In this document: in pieces, positions 52,100 to 63,492 of the stretch
How positions within the stretch are numbered: position 1 is the stretch's first letter
Layout: the number at the start of each line of letters is the position of its first letter
Assembly (NCBI GenBank): GCA_965279255.1
Contig: OZ257146.1
Span: 2,356,001 to 2,420,000 of the forward strand
DNA: 64,000 nucleotides
Reading direction: 5' to 3'
From: CAMFLJ01 sp965279255
Lineage (GTDB): Bacteria > Actinomycetota > Acidimicrobiia > Acidimicrobiales > Acidimicrobilacustridaceae
The notes under the pieces: model-generated
The model's input: only the letters and a program-made list of their open reading frames with translations
Told to the model about the DNA's origin: nothing
Databases searched by the model: none
Program-made: the position numbers and the translations under genes

Positions 52100-52105
52100 T
52101 AGGAT
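52100..52105 (+). promoter_or_regulatory. -10 box TAGGAT of the first large GGDEF-EAL gene
   Basis: TAGGAT ends 6 nt before an ACG triplet (52112) that is in frame with the gene, the spacing seen before ATG/GTG starts elsewhere in this window. Confidence 0.45.
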
Positions 52106-52177
52106 CCGGGCACGGAACCTCTCGAGACGACCGACGCCAGCGGGCGCGACGACGACTCCACGGGGCTGTACGAGCTC

Positions 52178-55100
52178 TTGGCGTCGGCGAGCACGGCGGT
52201 GCTGCACGCCGACTCCGTCGACGAGGTGTTCGCCGGCGTCTGCGACGTGGCCGTGCGGCCGGGTCGGTTCGCCCTGGCGTGGATGGGCCTGGTCACCGAC
52301 GACCTGCTGCAGCCGGTGGCGGCGAGAGGCCCGGCGTTGGGCTATCTCGACGGGCTCGAGCTCGCCGTGGACGATTCGGGCCCCGCGTCACGGGCCCTGT
52401 CGGCGGGTGCCACCGTCGTGGTGTCCGACATCACCACCGAGCCCCACTTCCGGTACCGGGAGGAGGCCCTCGGGTACGGCCTGCGGTCGCTGTGCGCGGT
52501 GCCGTTGCGCCGAGACGACGGCCCCATCGGGGTGTTCGTGGTCTACAGCCCGACGCTCGGCGACTTCGATCGGCAGGCCGTGCGGATCCTGGAGGCGTTG
52601 GTCGCCGACGTGGTCTTCGCCCTCGATGCGCTGGCCCACCGCGACGCCGAGGCCGCCGCCCGGGAGGAAGCTCGTCGGGCCGACGCCCAGCGGGCCGCCC
52701 TGCTGCGCCACAACCGCGACGTGGTGGCGATCCTGGAGGAGGACGGCACCGTCCGCTGGATCAGCGACGGGGTCACCGGCCTGACCGGCCACCCGCCGGA
52801 GTTCTACGTCGGCGGTGTCGCCTTCGGCGTGCACCCCGACGACGTCGAGCAGGCCGTGCGAGACCTCGGGGCCATGCTCGCCGAGAAGGAGAGCGCCGCG
52901 GTCACCGTCATGCGCCTGGCCCACCGCGACGGCGGCTGGCGGTGGTGCGAGATCCGGACGTCCAACCACCTCGACGACCCTCTCATCGAGGGCATGCTCG
53001 TCAACTTCCACGACATCACCGAGGCGAAGGCGGCCGCCGACGCGGTGCGGTTCCGATCCGAGATCCTCGCCTCGGTGGGCGACGCGGTCGTGGCCAGCGA
53101 CATCGACGGCCTGATCACCTACATGAACGAGGCCGCCCTCGCGTTGGGCCCCTGGACCATCGACGACGTGATCGGCCGATCGCTGCTGGAGACCCTGCCG
53201 TTCGAGGGCCAGAACGAGCTCGTCCCCGAGCTCCGGCAGCGGCTCCACGACCAGATCCCCTGGTCCGGGGAGCTCGTGTACCACCTGCCCGTCGGCACGG
53301 TCCCGATGCTCGTGACCAACACGCCGATCGTCCGTGACGACGTCGTGGTCGGGATGATCGGCGTGGCGGCCGACATCAGTGCCCGGGTGGCCGCCGAGAC
53401 CCGGCTCGAAGCCCGCGCCCGCATGCAGGCCGAGGTGGCGCGGGTCGGACAGCTGGCGTTGCGCACCGTCGGCACCGGTGCCGTGGCGGCCGCCGTCGCC
53501 GACGCCGTCGGAACGGTGCTCGACGTCGACTCGGTGATGCTCGTCGAGTCGGTCGACAGGGGCCAGCTGGTGGTCCGGGCCACGTGGGGCGACTCACCGT
53601 CACCCGTCCAGAGCCCGCCCCGGAGCCAGGGCCGCATCGATCTGGGAGCGCTGGGACTGGCCGTCGGCCATCCCCTGCTCATCGAGGACTTCGCGGCTGA
53701 TCCGCGGTTCACGCTCGCGGCCGGCCCGGCGCCCACGCACCGCAGCGGTGCCGTGGTGGCGGTGGCCAGCCAGCAGGCGATCCACGGCTCGCTGGTCGTG
53801 CTCTCCCACGAGCACCGGACCTTCGACCCCGACGAGGTCAGCTTCCTGGAGGCCCTCGCCAACGTCGTCGCCGCCGCCTTCGATCGCGAGCACGCCGAGC
53901 GGGAGCTCACGCGCCTCGGCCTGAGCGACGCCCTGACCGGACTGCCCAACCGGGTGCTGCTCCGCGACCGCATCACCCAGGCCCTGGCCCGCAACAGCTG
54001 GGTCGACCGCCTGGTCGGCGTGCTCATCGTCGACATCGACCGGTTCAAGGAGCTGAACGACGCCTACGGCCACGAGACCGGCGACCGGCTGCTCCTCGAG
54101 GTCGCCAGGCGCCTCGGATCCGCCCTTGGCCCCGATGAGACCCTCGCCCGCATGGGCGGCGACGAGTTCGCCGTGCTGTGCCCCTCACTGACGGCGATCG
54201 ACGAGGTCACCAACCGGGCCGAGGCGCTGGCCACCGCCCTCGCTCCGGCCGTGCGGCTCGACGACGTGGAGCTGTTCGTGACCGCCAGCATCGGCATCGC
54301 GGTGCACGATCAGCCGGGGGCGGTGGCCGACACCCTCCTGCGGGAGGCCGACGCCGCCATGTACCGGGCCAAGGAGTCCGGCCGGAACCGCCATGAGATC
54401 TACGACGAGCGCATGCGGGAACGGGCCATCCGCCGCCTCGACACCTCGACCGAGCTCCGGCGAGCGCTCGAGCGCCACGAGCTGCTGGTCCTGTGGCAAC
54501 CCGAGGTCGCCCTCGGGTTCGGTGGCGGGGTCGCCGCCGATCTCTGGGCCGAGGCCCTCGTGCGCTGGCAGCATCCGGAGCGGGGCCTGCTCGGGCCGGG
54601 CGAGTTCATCGAGCTGGCCGAGGAGACGGGCCTCATCGTCGGCATCGGCGAGCTCGTCGTCGACGCCGCGTTCGCGCAGTTCGCGGCCTGGCGGCGATCG
54701 GGCCGTCCGGCACCGACGCAGATCTCGGTGAACCTCTCGCCCCGCCAGCTGGCGCAGCGCGAACTGGTCACGATGCTCACCGAGGCGCTGTCCCGCCATG
54801 GGGTCGACGCCTCCGACGTGATCCTGGAGATCACCGAGAACGCAGTCATGACTGACCCCGACCGCGCCATCGCCCGGCTGATCGAGCTGCACGACCTCGG
54901 GTTCCGGGTGGCGATCGACGACTTCGGCACCGGGTACTCCTCGCTCGGCTACCTCCGTCGCCTCCCCGTGTCGGTGCTGAAGATCGACCGGATGTTCATC
55001 AGCGGCCTCACCACCCACCGCCACGACTGGTCGATCGTGAAGGGCACCATCGAGCTGGCCCACGCGCTCGGCCTGCTCGTCGTCGCCGAGGGGGTCGAGA

Positions 55101-55240
55101 CCGACGAGCAGCGCCATCAGCTGGTCGGCCTGGGGTGCGACCGCGGCCAGGGCTTCCTGTGGAGCCGCCCGGTGCCCGCCGACGAGTTGCTGGCCTTCGC
55201 CGAGGCCATCCTCCCGACCTCCGGCCCCGGCGAGCCCTAG
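52178..55240 (+). CDS. GAF-PAS-PAS-GAF-GGDEF-EAL c-di-GMP enzyme
   Basis: A protein of at least 1020 residues. Order: GAF (about 1-150), PAS (165-285, ending FHDITEAK), PAS (285-405, ending GVAADISAR), GAF (415-575), GGDEF (about 580-740; ARMGGDEFAVL near 657) and EAL (about 755-1005; AEALVRWQHPERG, NLSPRQ, DDFGTGYSS, GCDRGQG). Both output motifs are intact, so it may make and degrade c-di-GMP. The first canonical start, TTG 52178, lies inside a region conserved with the paralogue at 55334 (LYELLASASTAVLHADS); an in-frame ACG at 52112, 6 nt after TAGGAT, would restore the domain. In tandem with its paralogue, 93 bp apart. Confidence 0.88.
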   Translation: MASASTAVLHADSVDEVFAGVCDVAVRPGRFALAWMGLVTDDLLQPVAARGPALGYLDGLELAVDDSGPASRALSAGATVVVSDITTEPHFRYREEALGYGLRSLCAVPLRRDDGPIGVFVVYSPTLGDFDRQAVRILEALVADVVFALDALAHRDAEAAAREEARRADAQRAALLRHNRDVVAILEEDGTVRWISDGVTGLTGHPPEFYVGGVAFGVHPDDVEQAVRDLGAMLAEKESAAVTVMRLAHRDGGWRWCEIRTSNHLDDPLIEGMLVNFHDITEAKAAADAVRFRSEILASVGDAVVASDIDGLITYMNEAALALGPWTIDDVIGRSLLETLPFEGQNELVPELRQRLHDQIPWSGELVYHLPVGTVPMLVTNTPIVRDDVVVGMIGVAADISARVAAETRLEARARMQAEVARVGQLALRTVGTGAVAAAVADAVGTVLDVDSVMLVESVDRGQLVVRATWGDSPSPVQSPPRSQGRIDLGALGLAVGHPLLIEDFAADPRFTLAAGPAPTHRSGAVVAVASQQAIHGSLVVLSHEHRTFDPDEVSFLEALANVVAAAFDREHAERELTRLGLSDALTGLPNRVLLRDRITQALARNSWVDRLVGVLIVDIDRFKELNDAYGHETGDRLLLEVARRLGSALGPDETLARMGGDEFAVLCPSLTAIDEVTNRAEALATALAPAVRLDDVELFVTASIGIAVHDQPGAVADTLLREADAAMYRAKESGRNRHEIYDERMRERAIRRLDTSTELRRALERHELLVLWQPEVALGFGGGVAADLWAEALVRWQHPERGLLGPGEFIELAEETGLIVGIGELVVDAAFAQFAAWRRSGRPAPTQISVNLSPRQLAQRELVTMLTEALSRHGVDASDVILEITENAVMTDPDRAIARLIELHDLGFRVAIDDFGTGYSSLGYLRRLPVSVLKIDRMFISGLTTHRHDWSIVKGTIELAHALGLLVVAEGVETDEQRHQLVGLGCDRGQGFLWSRPVPADELLAFAEAILPTSGPGEP

Positions 55241-55272
55241 CGAGGGTCCACAGCCCGCGCGCGGGTGCCTCG

Positions 55273-55278
55273 TAGCAT
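55273..55278 (+). promoter_or_regulatory. -10 box TAGCAT of the second large GGDEF-EAL gene
   Basis: TAGCAT lies about 55 bp before ATG 55334, giving a short leader with GGGAGGATCC as ribosome site; it argues against the GTG at 55265 as start. Confidence 0.35.
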
Positions 55279-55333
55279 TCGATCGCCCGAGACGCCGGGG
55301 CCGCACCGGCGCCGGGACGGATCGGGAGGATCC

Positions 55334-58540
<3,207 letters not shown>

Positions 58541-58554
58541 CCCCTCCCACCCCG

Positions 58555-58602
58555 TGGCTCGATCCGGCACGCTGGAGCGTGCCCGAACGAGCCACGGACA
58601 CG
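58555..58602. terminator. palindromic hairpin, first of a tandem pair
   Basis: GTGGCTCGATCCGGCACGC-TGGA-GCGTGCCCGAACGAGCCAC forms a long imperfect stem with a 4-nt TGGA loop, just after the GGDEF-EAL stop. A near-identical copy follows at 58618-58659. No T-run is present. Confidence 0.7.
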
Positions 58603-58617
58603 CCGGCCCCATGACCC

Positions 58618-58659
58618 GTGGCTCGTCTCGGCACGCTGGAGCGTGCCCGAACGAGCCAC
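58618..58659. terminator. palindromic hairpin, second of a tandem pair
   Basis: Differs from the first copy by only a few bases in the left arm (TCTC for ATCC) and has the same loop and right arm. It lies just before the stop of the converging hydrolase gene. Confidence 0.7.
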
Positions 58660-58666
58660 CGGTCGG

Positions 58667-59383
58667 TCAGTCGGGGTGGCGGGCGATGCGGTCGAGCAGG
58701 GCGGCGAGGGCCTCGGGCGCATCGGCGACCACGTCGTGGCCGGACTCGAGGTCGACGACGTCGCGGGCACCGGCGTTGGCGGCCATCACGAGGGCGTGCT
58801 CGGGCGGGATGATGCGATCGGACAGGGCGCGGACGTAGGTGCGGGGGACGTCGGGGACCCCTGCCCAGGTCATGGGCTCGTAGAGCTGAGCGGGGGCCTC
58901 GACGCCCATCCGCAGGTCGACCTCGACGATCTCGAGGTCGGTGTCGATCGACGGCTCACCCGGGCGCAGGTCGCCGAGGGTCTTCCCGACGGCCTGGGCG
59001 GCGAGGTGGTCGCGGTTGGCGTCGGTGATCGACCGCAGCTTCTCGGCCATCGAGGCGACGGGAGTGACCCCCTCGGCCGGGCAGTTGGCCGTCACGAACA
59101 CCAGGTGGCGCACCACACCGGGCGGGAGGAGGGCGGCGATGCCGGGGATGACGTAGCCGCCGGACGAGTGGCCGACCAGCACGACGTCGTCGAGCCCGAG
59201 GGCCCCGATGTCGGCCGCGGCCGACCGCTCCCAGTCGGCCCGCCGCAGGGTGGAGAGGTCGGCCGGGTGGTGACGGCGACCGGGGAGGTCGAGGGCCACG
59301 ACCGGCGCCTCGAGCAGCGGCAGCAGCGGATCCCAGGCGCGCGAGGTCACCGAGCCGCCGTGCACCAGCACGAGGGTCGTCAT
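58667..59383 (-). CDS. alpha/beta-hydrolase
   Basis: A 238-residue alpha/beta-hydrolase. LVLVHGGSVTSRAW provides the oxyanion HGG, VVLVGHSSGGYVIPG the nucleophile elbow with Ser, and the His near the end lies in LESGHDVVADAPEALA; an acid precedes it in ALSDRIIPPEHAL. Such enzymes act on esters, thioesters or C-C bonds. The frame upstream of ATG 59383 has no family character. It lies 28 bp after the thiolase at 59412-60611 and may be the last gene of the HMGS-like, thiolase operon behind operator C. Confidence 0.88.
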   Translation of the reverse strand: MTTLVLVHGGSVTSRAWDPLLPLLEAPVVALDLPGRRHHPADLSTLRRADWERSAAADIGALGLDDVVLVGHSSGGYVIPGIAALLPPGVVRHLVFVTANCPAEGVTPVASMAEKLRSITDANRDHLAAQAVGKTLGDLRPGEPSIDTDLEIVEVDLRMGVEAPAQLYEPMTWAGVPDVPRTYVRALSDRIIPPEHALVMAANAGARDVVDLESGHDVVADAPEALAALLDRIARHPD

Positions 59384-59411
59384 CGGCGTGGGATGGGGCC
59401 CGGTGTCGGGC

Positions 59412-60611
59412 TCAGTCGAGCTCGGCGCCCAGCAGCGAGATGAAGCTGACCATCTCGCCGGGGTAGCCACCCAGGTTGTGGGTGAGGGCCAGCTTGCGAC
59501 CGGCCGCCAGGCTGGAGATGGTGCGCTCCTCCGGGGCCTCGCGGCGCAACTGGAGGAAGGCCTCGAACATCATGCGCAGCCCGCTGGCGCCGACCGGGTG
59601 GCCGAAGCTCTTGAGCCCGCCGTCGGGGTTGACCGGCAGCTCGCCACCGAGGTCGAACACGCCGTCGAGGACGTCGCGCCAGGCGGTGCCCCGCTCGGAG
59701 AACTGGAGGTCCTCCATGAGCACCAGCTCGGTGGGCGTGAAGCAGTCGTGGACCTCGGCCATGGCGACCTCGGTCCGGGCGTCCTTCACACCGGCCTGCT
59801 CGTACGCGTCGACCGCGCAGGCGGCGATCTCGGGGAAGGTCGTGTAGTCGTAGGCCGGGTCGATGAGGCCCGAGCCGTTGCCGGCCACGAACGACAGGGC
59901 CTTCACGTACACCGGCTTGTCGGTGTAGCGATGGGCGTCCTCGGCCCGGCACACGATGGCGGCTGCGGCGCCGTCGGCCACGCCGGCGCAGTCGAACACG
60001 CCCAGGGTGCCGGCCATCTTCGGCGACTTCTCGACCTGCTCGACCGAGATCTCCTTGCGGAACTGCGCCCGTTCGTTGCGGGCGCCGTTGTAGTGGTTCT
60101 TCACCGCGATGTGCGAGAGCACGGCGCGCATGGTGTCGTCGTCGACGCCGTACTTGTGGCCGTAGGCGGGCACGATCATCGAGAACATGGCCGCGGCGGT
60201 GAGCGTGCGGCCGGTGCCGTCGTTGGGCACGGGGAAGGCGTTGAGGCCCTGGTAGCCCGTGTCCTTGACCTTCTCGGCCCCGACCACCATCACCAGGTCG
60301 TAGGCGCCCGAGGCCACGGCGTAGGAGGCCTGGCGCAGCGCCTCGGAGCCGGTGGCGCAGTAGTTCTCGACGCGGGTGACCGGCTTGTTCTGCAGCTGCA
60401 GGGGCCGGGCGAGGGTGATGCCACTCATGCCCGACTGGGCGGTGCCGAACCAGTAGGCGTCGACGTCGTCCTTGCCGACGCCGGCCGACGCGTAGGCCGC
60501 GTTGGAGGCGTCGATGATCAGGTCGTCGAGGCCGTTGCCCCAGTTCTCGGTGAAGTTGGTGCAGCCCATCCCGACGATGGCCACGCGGTCGCGAATCCCA
60601 TGACTAGCCAC
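59412..60611 (-). CDS. thiolase-family protein (archaeal acetoacetyl-CoA thiolase / SCP-x type)
   Basis: A 399-residue thiolase of the SCP-x/lipid-transfer type. Cys85 is in VENYCATGSEALRQA, His338 in GGLKSFGHPVGASGLRM, and the distal Cys position is HNLGGYPG (His378), as in SCP-x and archaeal acetoacetyl-CoA thiolases that work with a DUF35 and an HMG-CoA-synthase partner. EVHDCFTPTE is the family's variant of NEAF. Its GTG overlaps the end of the HMGS-like/DUF35 gene by 8 nt, so the two are made together. A biodegradative Claisen step is likely; the substrate is inferred from context only. Confidence 0.92.
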   Translation of the reverse strand: MASHGIRDRVAIVGMGCTNFTENWGNGLDDLIIDASNAAYASAGVGKDDVDAYWFGTAQSGMSGITLARPLQLQNKPVTRVENYCATGSEALRQASYAVASGAYDLVMVVGAEKVKDTGYQGLNAFPVPNDGTGRTLTAAAMFSMIVPAYGHKYGVDDDTMRAVLSHIAVKNHYNGARNERAQFRKEISVEQVEKSPKMAGTLGVFDCAGVADGAAAAIVCRAEDAHRYTDKPVYVKALSFVAGNGSGLIDPAYDYTTFPEIAACAVDAYEQAGVKDARTEVAMAEVHDCFTPTELVLMEDLQFSERGTAWRDVLDGVFDLGGELPVNPDGGLKSFGHPVGASGLRMMFEAFLQLRREAPEERTISSLAAGRKLALTHNLGGYPGEMVSFISLLGAELD

Positions 60612-61995
60612 GGATCAGCTTCCCCTTCCAGAAGTAGTTGTGGATGCCGTCAGCGGTGAAGAGCTTGCGGAAGGTCATCTCGACCCGGCCGCCGATCTTG
60701 ACCTCGTCGGCATCGGTGTCGGTGAGCTCGATGGGGAGCCGGCCGCCGTCGTCGAAGTCGACCACCGCGAACACGATGGGCGGGCTCGGCGAGTAGGCCA
60801 GGCGGTCGACGGTGAAGGTGGCGATGGTGCCCTTCACGTCGGCCATGGGCTCGGGGTCCATCTCGTCGGTGCGCTCGCCGTCGAACGACACCCGCGAGGG
60901 CGGCATGAACACGGTGCCGTCGACGCGGTCGCGGCTGCCGACGAAGCCGTACTTCCAGTCGGTGGAGCGGGCGGCGGCGCTGCCCGACATCCGGGCCGGC
61001 TCGGGCCGGCGGGGCGGCTCGATGTCGATCATGCCCCGCCACGAGAGGAAGCGGTTGTAGGTGACGGGTGCGCCACCCTCGATCTGGCCGGCCAGCGGTC
61101 GGAGGGGCGACGCGGCGGCCAGGGCCGGGGTGGTGCGGAAGAAGAGGACCTCGGCGCCGTCGGCCAGCACGACGAGGGCGAGCACCTGGTCGGGCTCGGC
61201 GGCCTCGAGCATGCCGGCGAGGAGCAGCCCGGGCTGGGCGGCGCCGGTGGCGCCCACCACGTCGGTGAGGTCGGGTGCGACGCGCTCGACACCGAGCTTG
61301 CCGGCCATGGCCTTGCCGATGCGGGCGGTGGGTGCGGCGACCGCCACGGTGTCGATGTCGGCGGGGGCGAGGCCGGCGGCGGCCAGGCCCTCCTTGAACG
61401 CCTGCCGGCCGAGACCCACGTAGGTGAGCTCGGAGAACTTGTCGTCCCAGACCTTGGACCGGATCTCGCCGGGCGAGCGCCATCGGTCGAGGAACTCCTC
61501 GGTGGCCGAGGCCCCGCCCAGGTACTCGGCGACCACGTCGTCGCCGTCGCCCACGAGCAGCGCGGCGGCGGCATCGCCGCCAGCGGCCTCGTCGGCCGAA
61601 CCGGCCAGGCCGGTGCGCAGGTCGGCGGCGACCACGAGCGTGGTGCCGGCGCCGGTGAGGGCGAACCGCAGCCCGCCGGCCGCCGAGCGCACCGAGGCGC
61701 CGAGGTCGAAGGCCGGCACGGAGTCGGGCAGCCGCAGGGCGGCGTGCACGGTCGTGGCGTTGGTCTTGTCGACGTAGGGAGTCGCCACGGTGGCGAACAT
61801 CACCGAGTCCGGGGTGGCGTCGGTGGCCTTCAGGGCCAGCCGAGACGCCTCGACGCCCATGGTGGTGGCGTCCTCGTCGTACGAGGCGACGGTGCGGGTG
61901 CCCCGCCCTCCACCCTGTCCGAGGAACGCCGTGATCTGGCTCCGATCGAGCCGTCGGTACGGGAGGTAGGCCCCCCAGGAGACGATGCCGCGCAT
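60604..61995 (-). CDS. cysteine-free HMG-CoA-synthase-like / DUF35 fusion
   Basis: A 463-residue fusion. Residues 1-310 follow the HMG-CoA-synthase/KAS III fold (MRGIVSWGAYLPYRRL, GTRTVASYDEDATTMGVEASRLAL, AAAALLVGDGDDVVAEYLGG, KLGVERVAPDLTDVVGATG), and residues about 320-463 the DUF35 part (WKYGFVGSRDRVDGTVFMPP, OB strands to the end). The catalytic Cys site reads FDLGASVRSAAGG, and the zinc-ribbon Cys are gone; I find no cysteine in the whole translation. It probably serves as a non-catalytic scaffold or CoA shuttle for the thiolase that overlaps it. ATG 61995 follows TAGGCT by 6 nt, with operator C just upstream. Confidence 0.88.
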   Translation of the reverse strand: MRGIVSWGAYLPYRRLDRSQITAFLGQGGGRGTRTVASYDEDATTMGVEASRLALKATDATPDSVMFATVATPYVDKTNATTVHAALRLPDSVPAFDLGASVRSAAGGLRFALTGAGTTLVVAADLRTGLAGSADEAAGGDAAAALLVGDGDDVVAEYLGGASATEEFLDRWRSPGEIRSKVWDDKFSELTYVGLGRQAFKEGLAAAGLAPADIDTVAVAAPTARIGKAMAGKLGVERVAPDLTDVVGATGAAQPGLLLAGMLEAAEPDQVLALVVLADGAEVLFFRTTPALAAASPLRPLAGQIEGGAPVTYNRFLSWRGMIDIEPPRRPEPARMSGSAAARSTDWKYGFVGSRDRVDGTVFMPPSRVSFDGERTDEMDPEPMADVKGTIATFTVDRLAYSPSPPIVFAVVDFDDGGRLPIELTDTDADEVKIGGRVEMTFRKLFTADGIHNYFWKGKLIRG

Positions 61996-62001
61996 GGAGC
62001 G

Positions 62002-62007
62002 AGCCTA
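62002..62007 (-). promoter_or_regulatory. -10 box TAGGCT of the HMGS-like operon
   Basis: TAGGCT on the minus strand ends 6 nt before ATG 61995 and directly abuts operator C. Confidence 0.5.
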
Positions 62008-62024
62008 TCTGAGGAACCGTCAGA
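62008..62024. promoter_or_regulatory. operator C, TCTGAGG-AAC-CGTCAGA
   Basis: The 17-bp motif with one mismatch in the left arm, extended by TA on both sides (62006-62026). It lies against the -10 of the HMGS-like operon and next to a possible TATAAG box (62025-62030) facing the P450 gene, so it may control both directions. Confidence 0.7.
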
Positions 62025-62161
62025 TATAAGAAGGGCGTCCGCCGCTCGGTCAGGACCTTCGCGTCTGGACGACTGCAACCCGGTTCCACCATCCTGGGCG
62101 GCGAACGGGTGACGAGCACCCGCCCGGGCCACCCGGGCGCTACCAGGGGGAGACACGGAAC

Positions 62162-63397
62162 ATGGCCGACGACCGAGGCCGGATCTTCATCGATCCGGCG
62201 GCCTACACCGACCTCGAGCGCTGGCACGCCATCGCCGCCGAGCTGCGGGCCGAGGGTCCCCTGCACCGGGTCGAGCTTCCCGATCGGGACCCGTTCTGGG
62301 CCGTCGTGGGCCTCCCCGAGATCATGGAGATCGAGAAGAACTCCGACGTGTTCACCAACGCCCCGGACCCGGTCATGAACCCGAAGGGGCGGATGACCGA
62401 GGAGCGCGAGGAGAGCCCGGTCAACACCCTCATCCAGATGGACGGCGAGGAGCACAAGGCCCACCGCCAGCTGGTCAACGAGTGGTTCAAGCCCGGCGAG
62501 GTCAAGAAGCTCTCGGACCAGGTCGCCCTCCAGGCCACGCGCTCGGTCGACGAGATGGCGGCGCGGGGCGGCTCCTGCGACTTCGCCACCGACGTCGCCA
62601 TGAACTACCCGCTGCGCGTGATCCTCGACATCCTCGGCCTGCCCGAGGAGGAGTTCCCGAGGATGCTCCGCCTCACCCAGGAGCTGTTCGGTGACGGCGA
62701 CCCGGACTTCCAGCGGTCCGGCGAGGACGACCAGGCCATGGCCGTGATCATGGACGTCATCACCCTGTTCACCGGCCTCAACGCCGAGCGCCGCGAGCAC
62801 CCCACGACCGACCTGGCCACCGTGATCGCCAACGGCGAGATCGACGGCAAGCCGCTCGAGGACATGGACACCTACGGCTACTACCTGATCGTGGCCACGG
62901 CGGGCCACGACACCACCTCCAACGCCGTCGGCGGTGGCATGGAGGCCCTGCTCGAGCACCCGGCCGAGCTCGAGAAGCTCATGGCCGACCCGGCGCTGAT
63001 CGACGGCGCCGCCGACGAGATCGTGCGATGGGTGAGCCCGGTGAAGCACTTCATGCGCACGGCCCAGCAGGACTACACCCTCGCCGGTGGCCAGGAGATC
63101 AAGGCCGGCGACTGGCTCCTGCTCTCGTACCAGTCGGCCAACCGCGACGAGCGGGTGTTCGAGGACCCGTTCACCTTCGACGTGACCCGGCCCGACTCCG
63201 ACAAGCACCTCGGGTTCGGCTTCGGGCGCCACTACTGCCTCGGCGCCCACCTCGCCCGGCTCGAGATCCGGGCCCTGTTCAAGGAGCTCATCCCCCGCCT
63301 CGAGCACATCGAGCTGGCCGGGGCCCCCGCCCAGACCGCGTCGGTCCTGGTGAGCGGGCCCAAGCGCCTCCCGGTGAGCTACAGCTTCAAGAGCTGA
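62162..63397 (+). CDS. cytochrome P450 (CYP)
   Basis: A 411-residue P450 with Cys359 in FGFGRHYCLGAHLARLE, the I-helix TAGHDTTSNAV (acid-Thr pair) and the ExxR Glu/Arg in ADEIVRW. The N-terminus (IFIDPAAYTDLERWHAIAAEL) differs from the P450 at 42208, so the two are not recent duplicates. GGGGGAGACACGG precedes the ATG, with about 130 nt of leader after the operator. The F420-type oxidoreductase gene follows 95 bp downstream. The pairing P450-LLM opposite thiolase/DUF35 genes recalls the mycobacterial sterol region. Confidence 0.93.
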   Translation: MADDRGRIFIDPAAYTDLERWHAIAAELRAEGPLHRVELPDRDPFWAVVGLPEIMEIEKNSDVFTNAPDPVMNPKGRMTEEREESPVNTLIQMDGEEHKAHRQLVNEWFKPGEVKKLSDQVALQATRSVDEMAARGGSCDFATDVAMNYPLRVILDILGLPEEEFPRMLRLTQELFGDGDPDFQRSGEDDQAMAVIMDVITLFTGLNAERREHPTTDLATVIANGEIDGKPLEDMDTYGYYLIVATAGHDTTSNAVGGGMEALLEHPAELEKLMADPALIDGAADEIVRWVSPVKHFMRTAQQDYTLAGGQEIKAGDWLLLSYQSANRDERVFEDPFTFDVTRPDSDKHLGFGFGRHYCLGAHLARLEIRALFKELIPRLEHIELAGAPAQTASVLVSGPKRLPVSYSFKS

Positions 63398-63492
63398 GCC
63401 GGTCGCCCTCCGGCTCCCGCTCCCGCCGGACGTCCGCCTGCATACGATATGCGGCGGTGTCCGGAAGGGGTCCGGGCCGGAGGGGGACCGAG

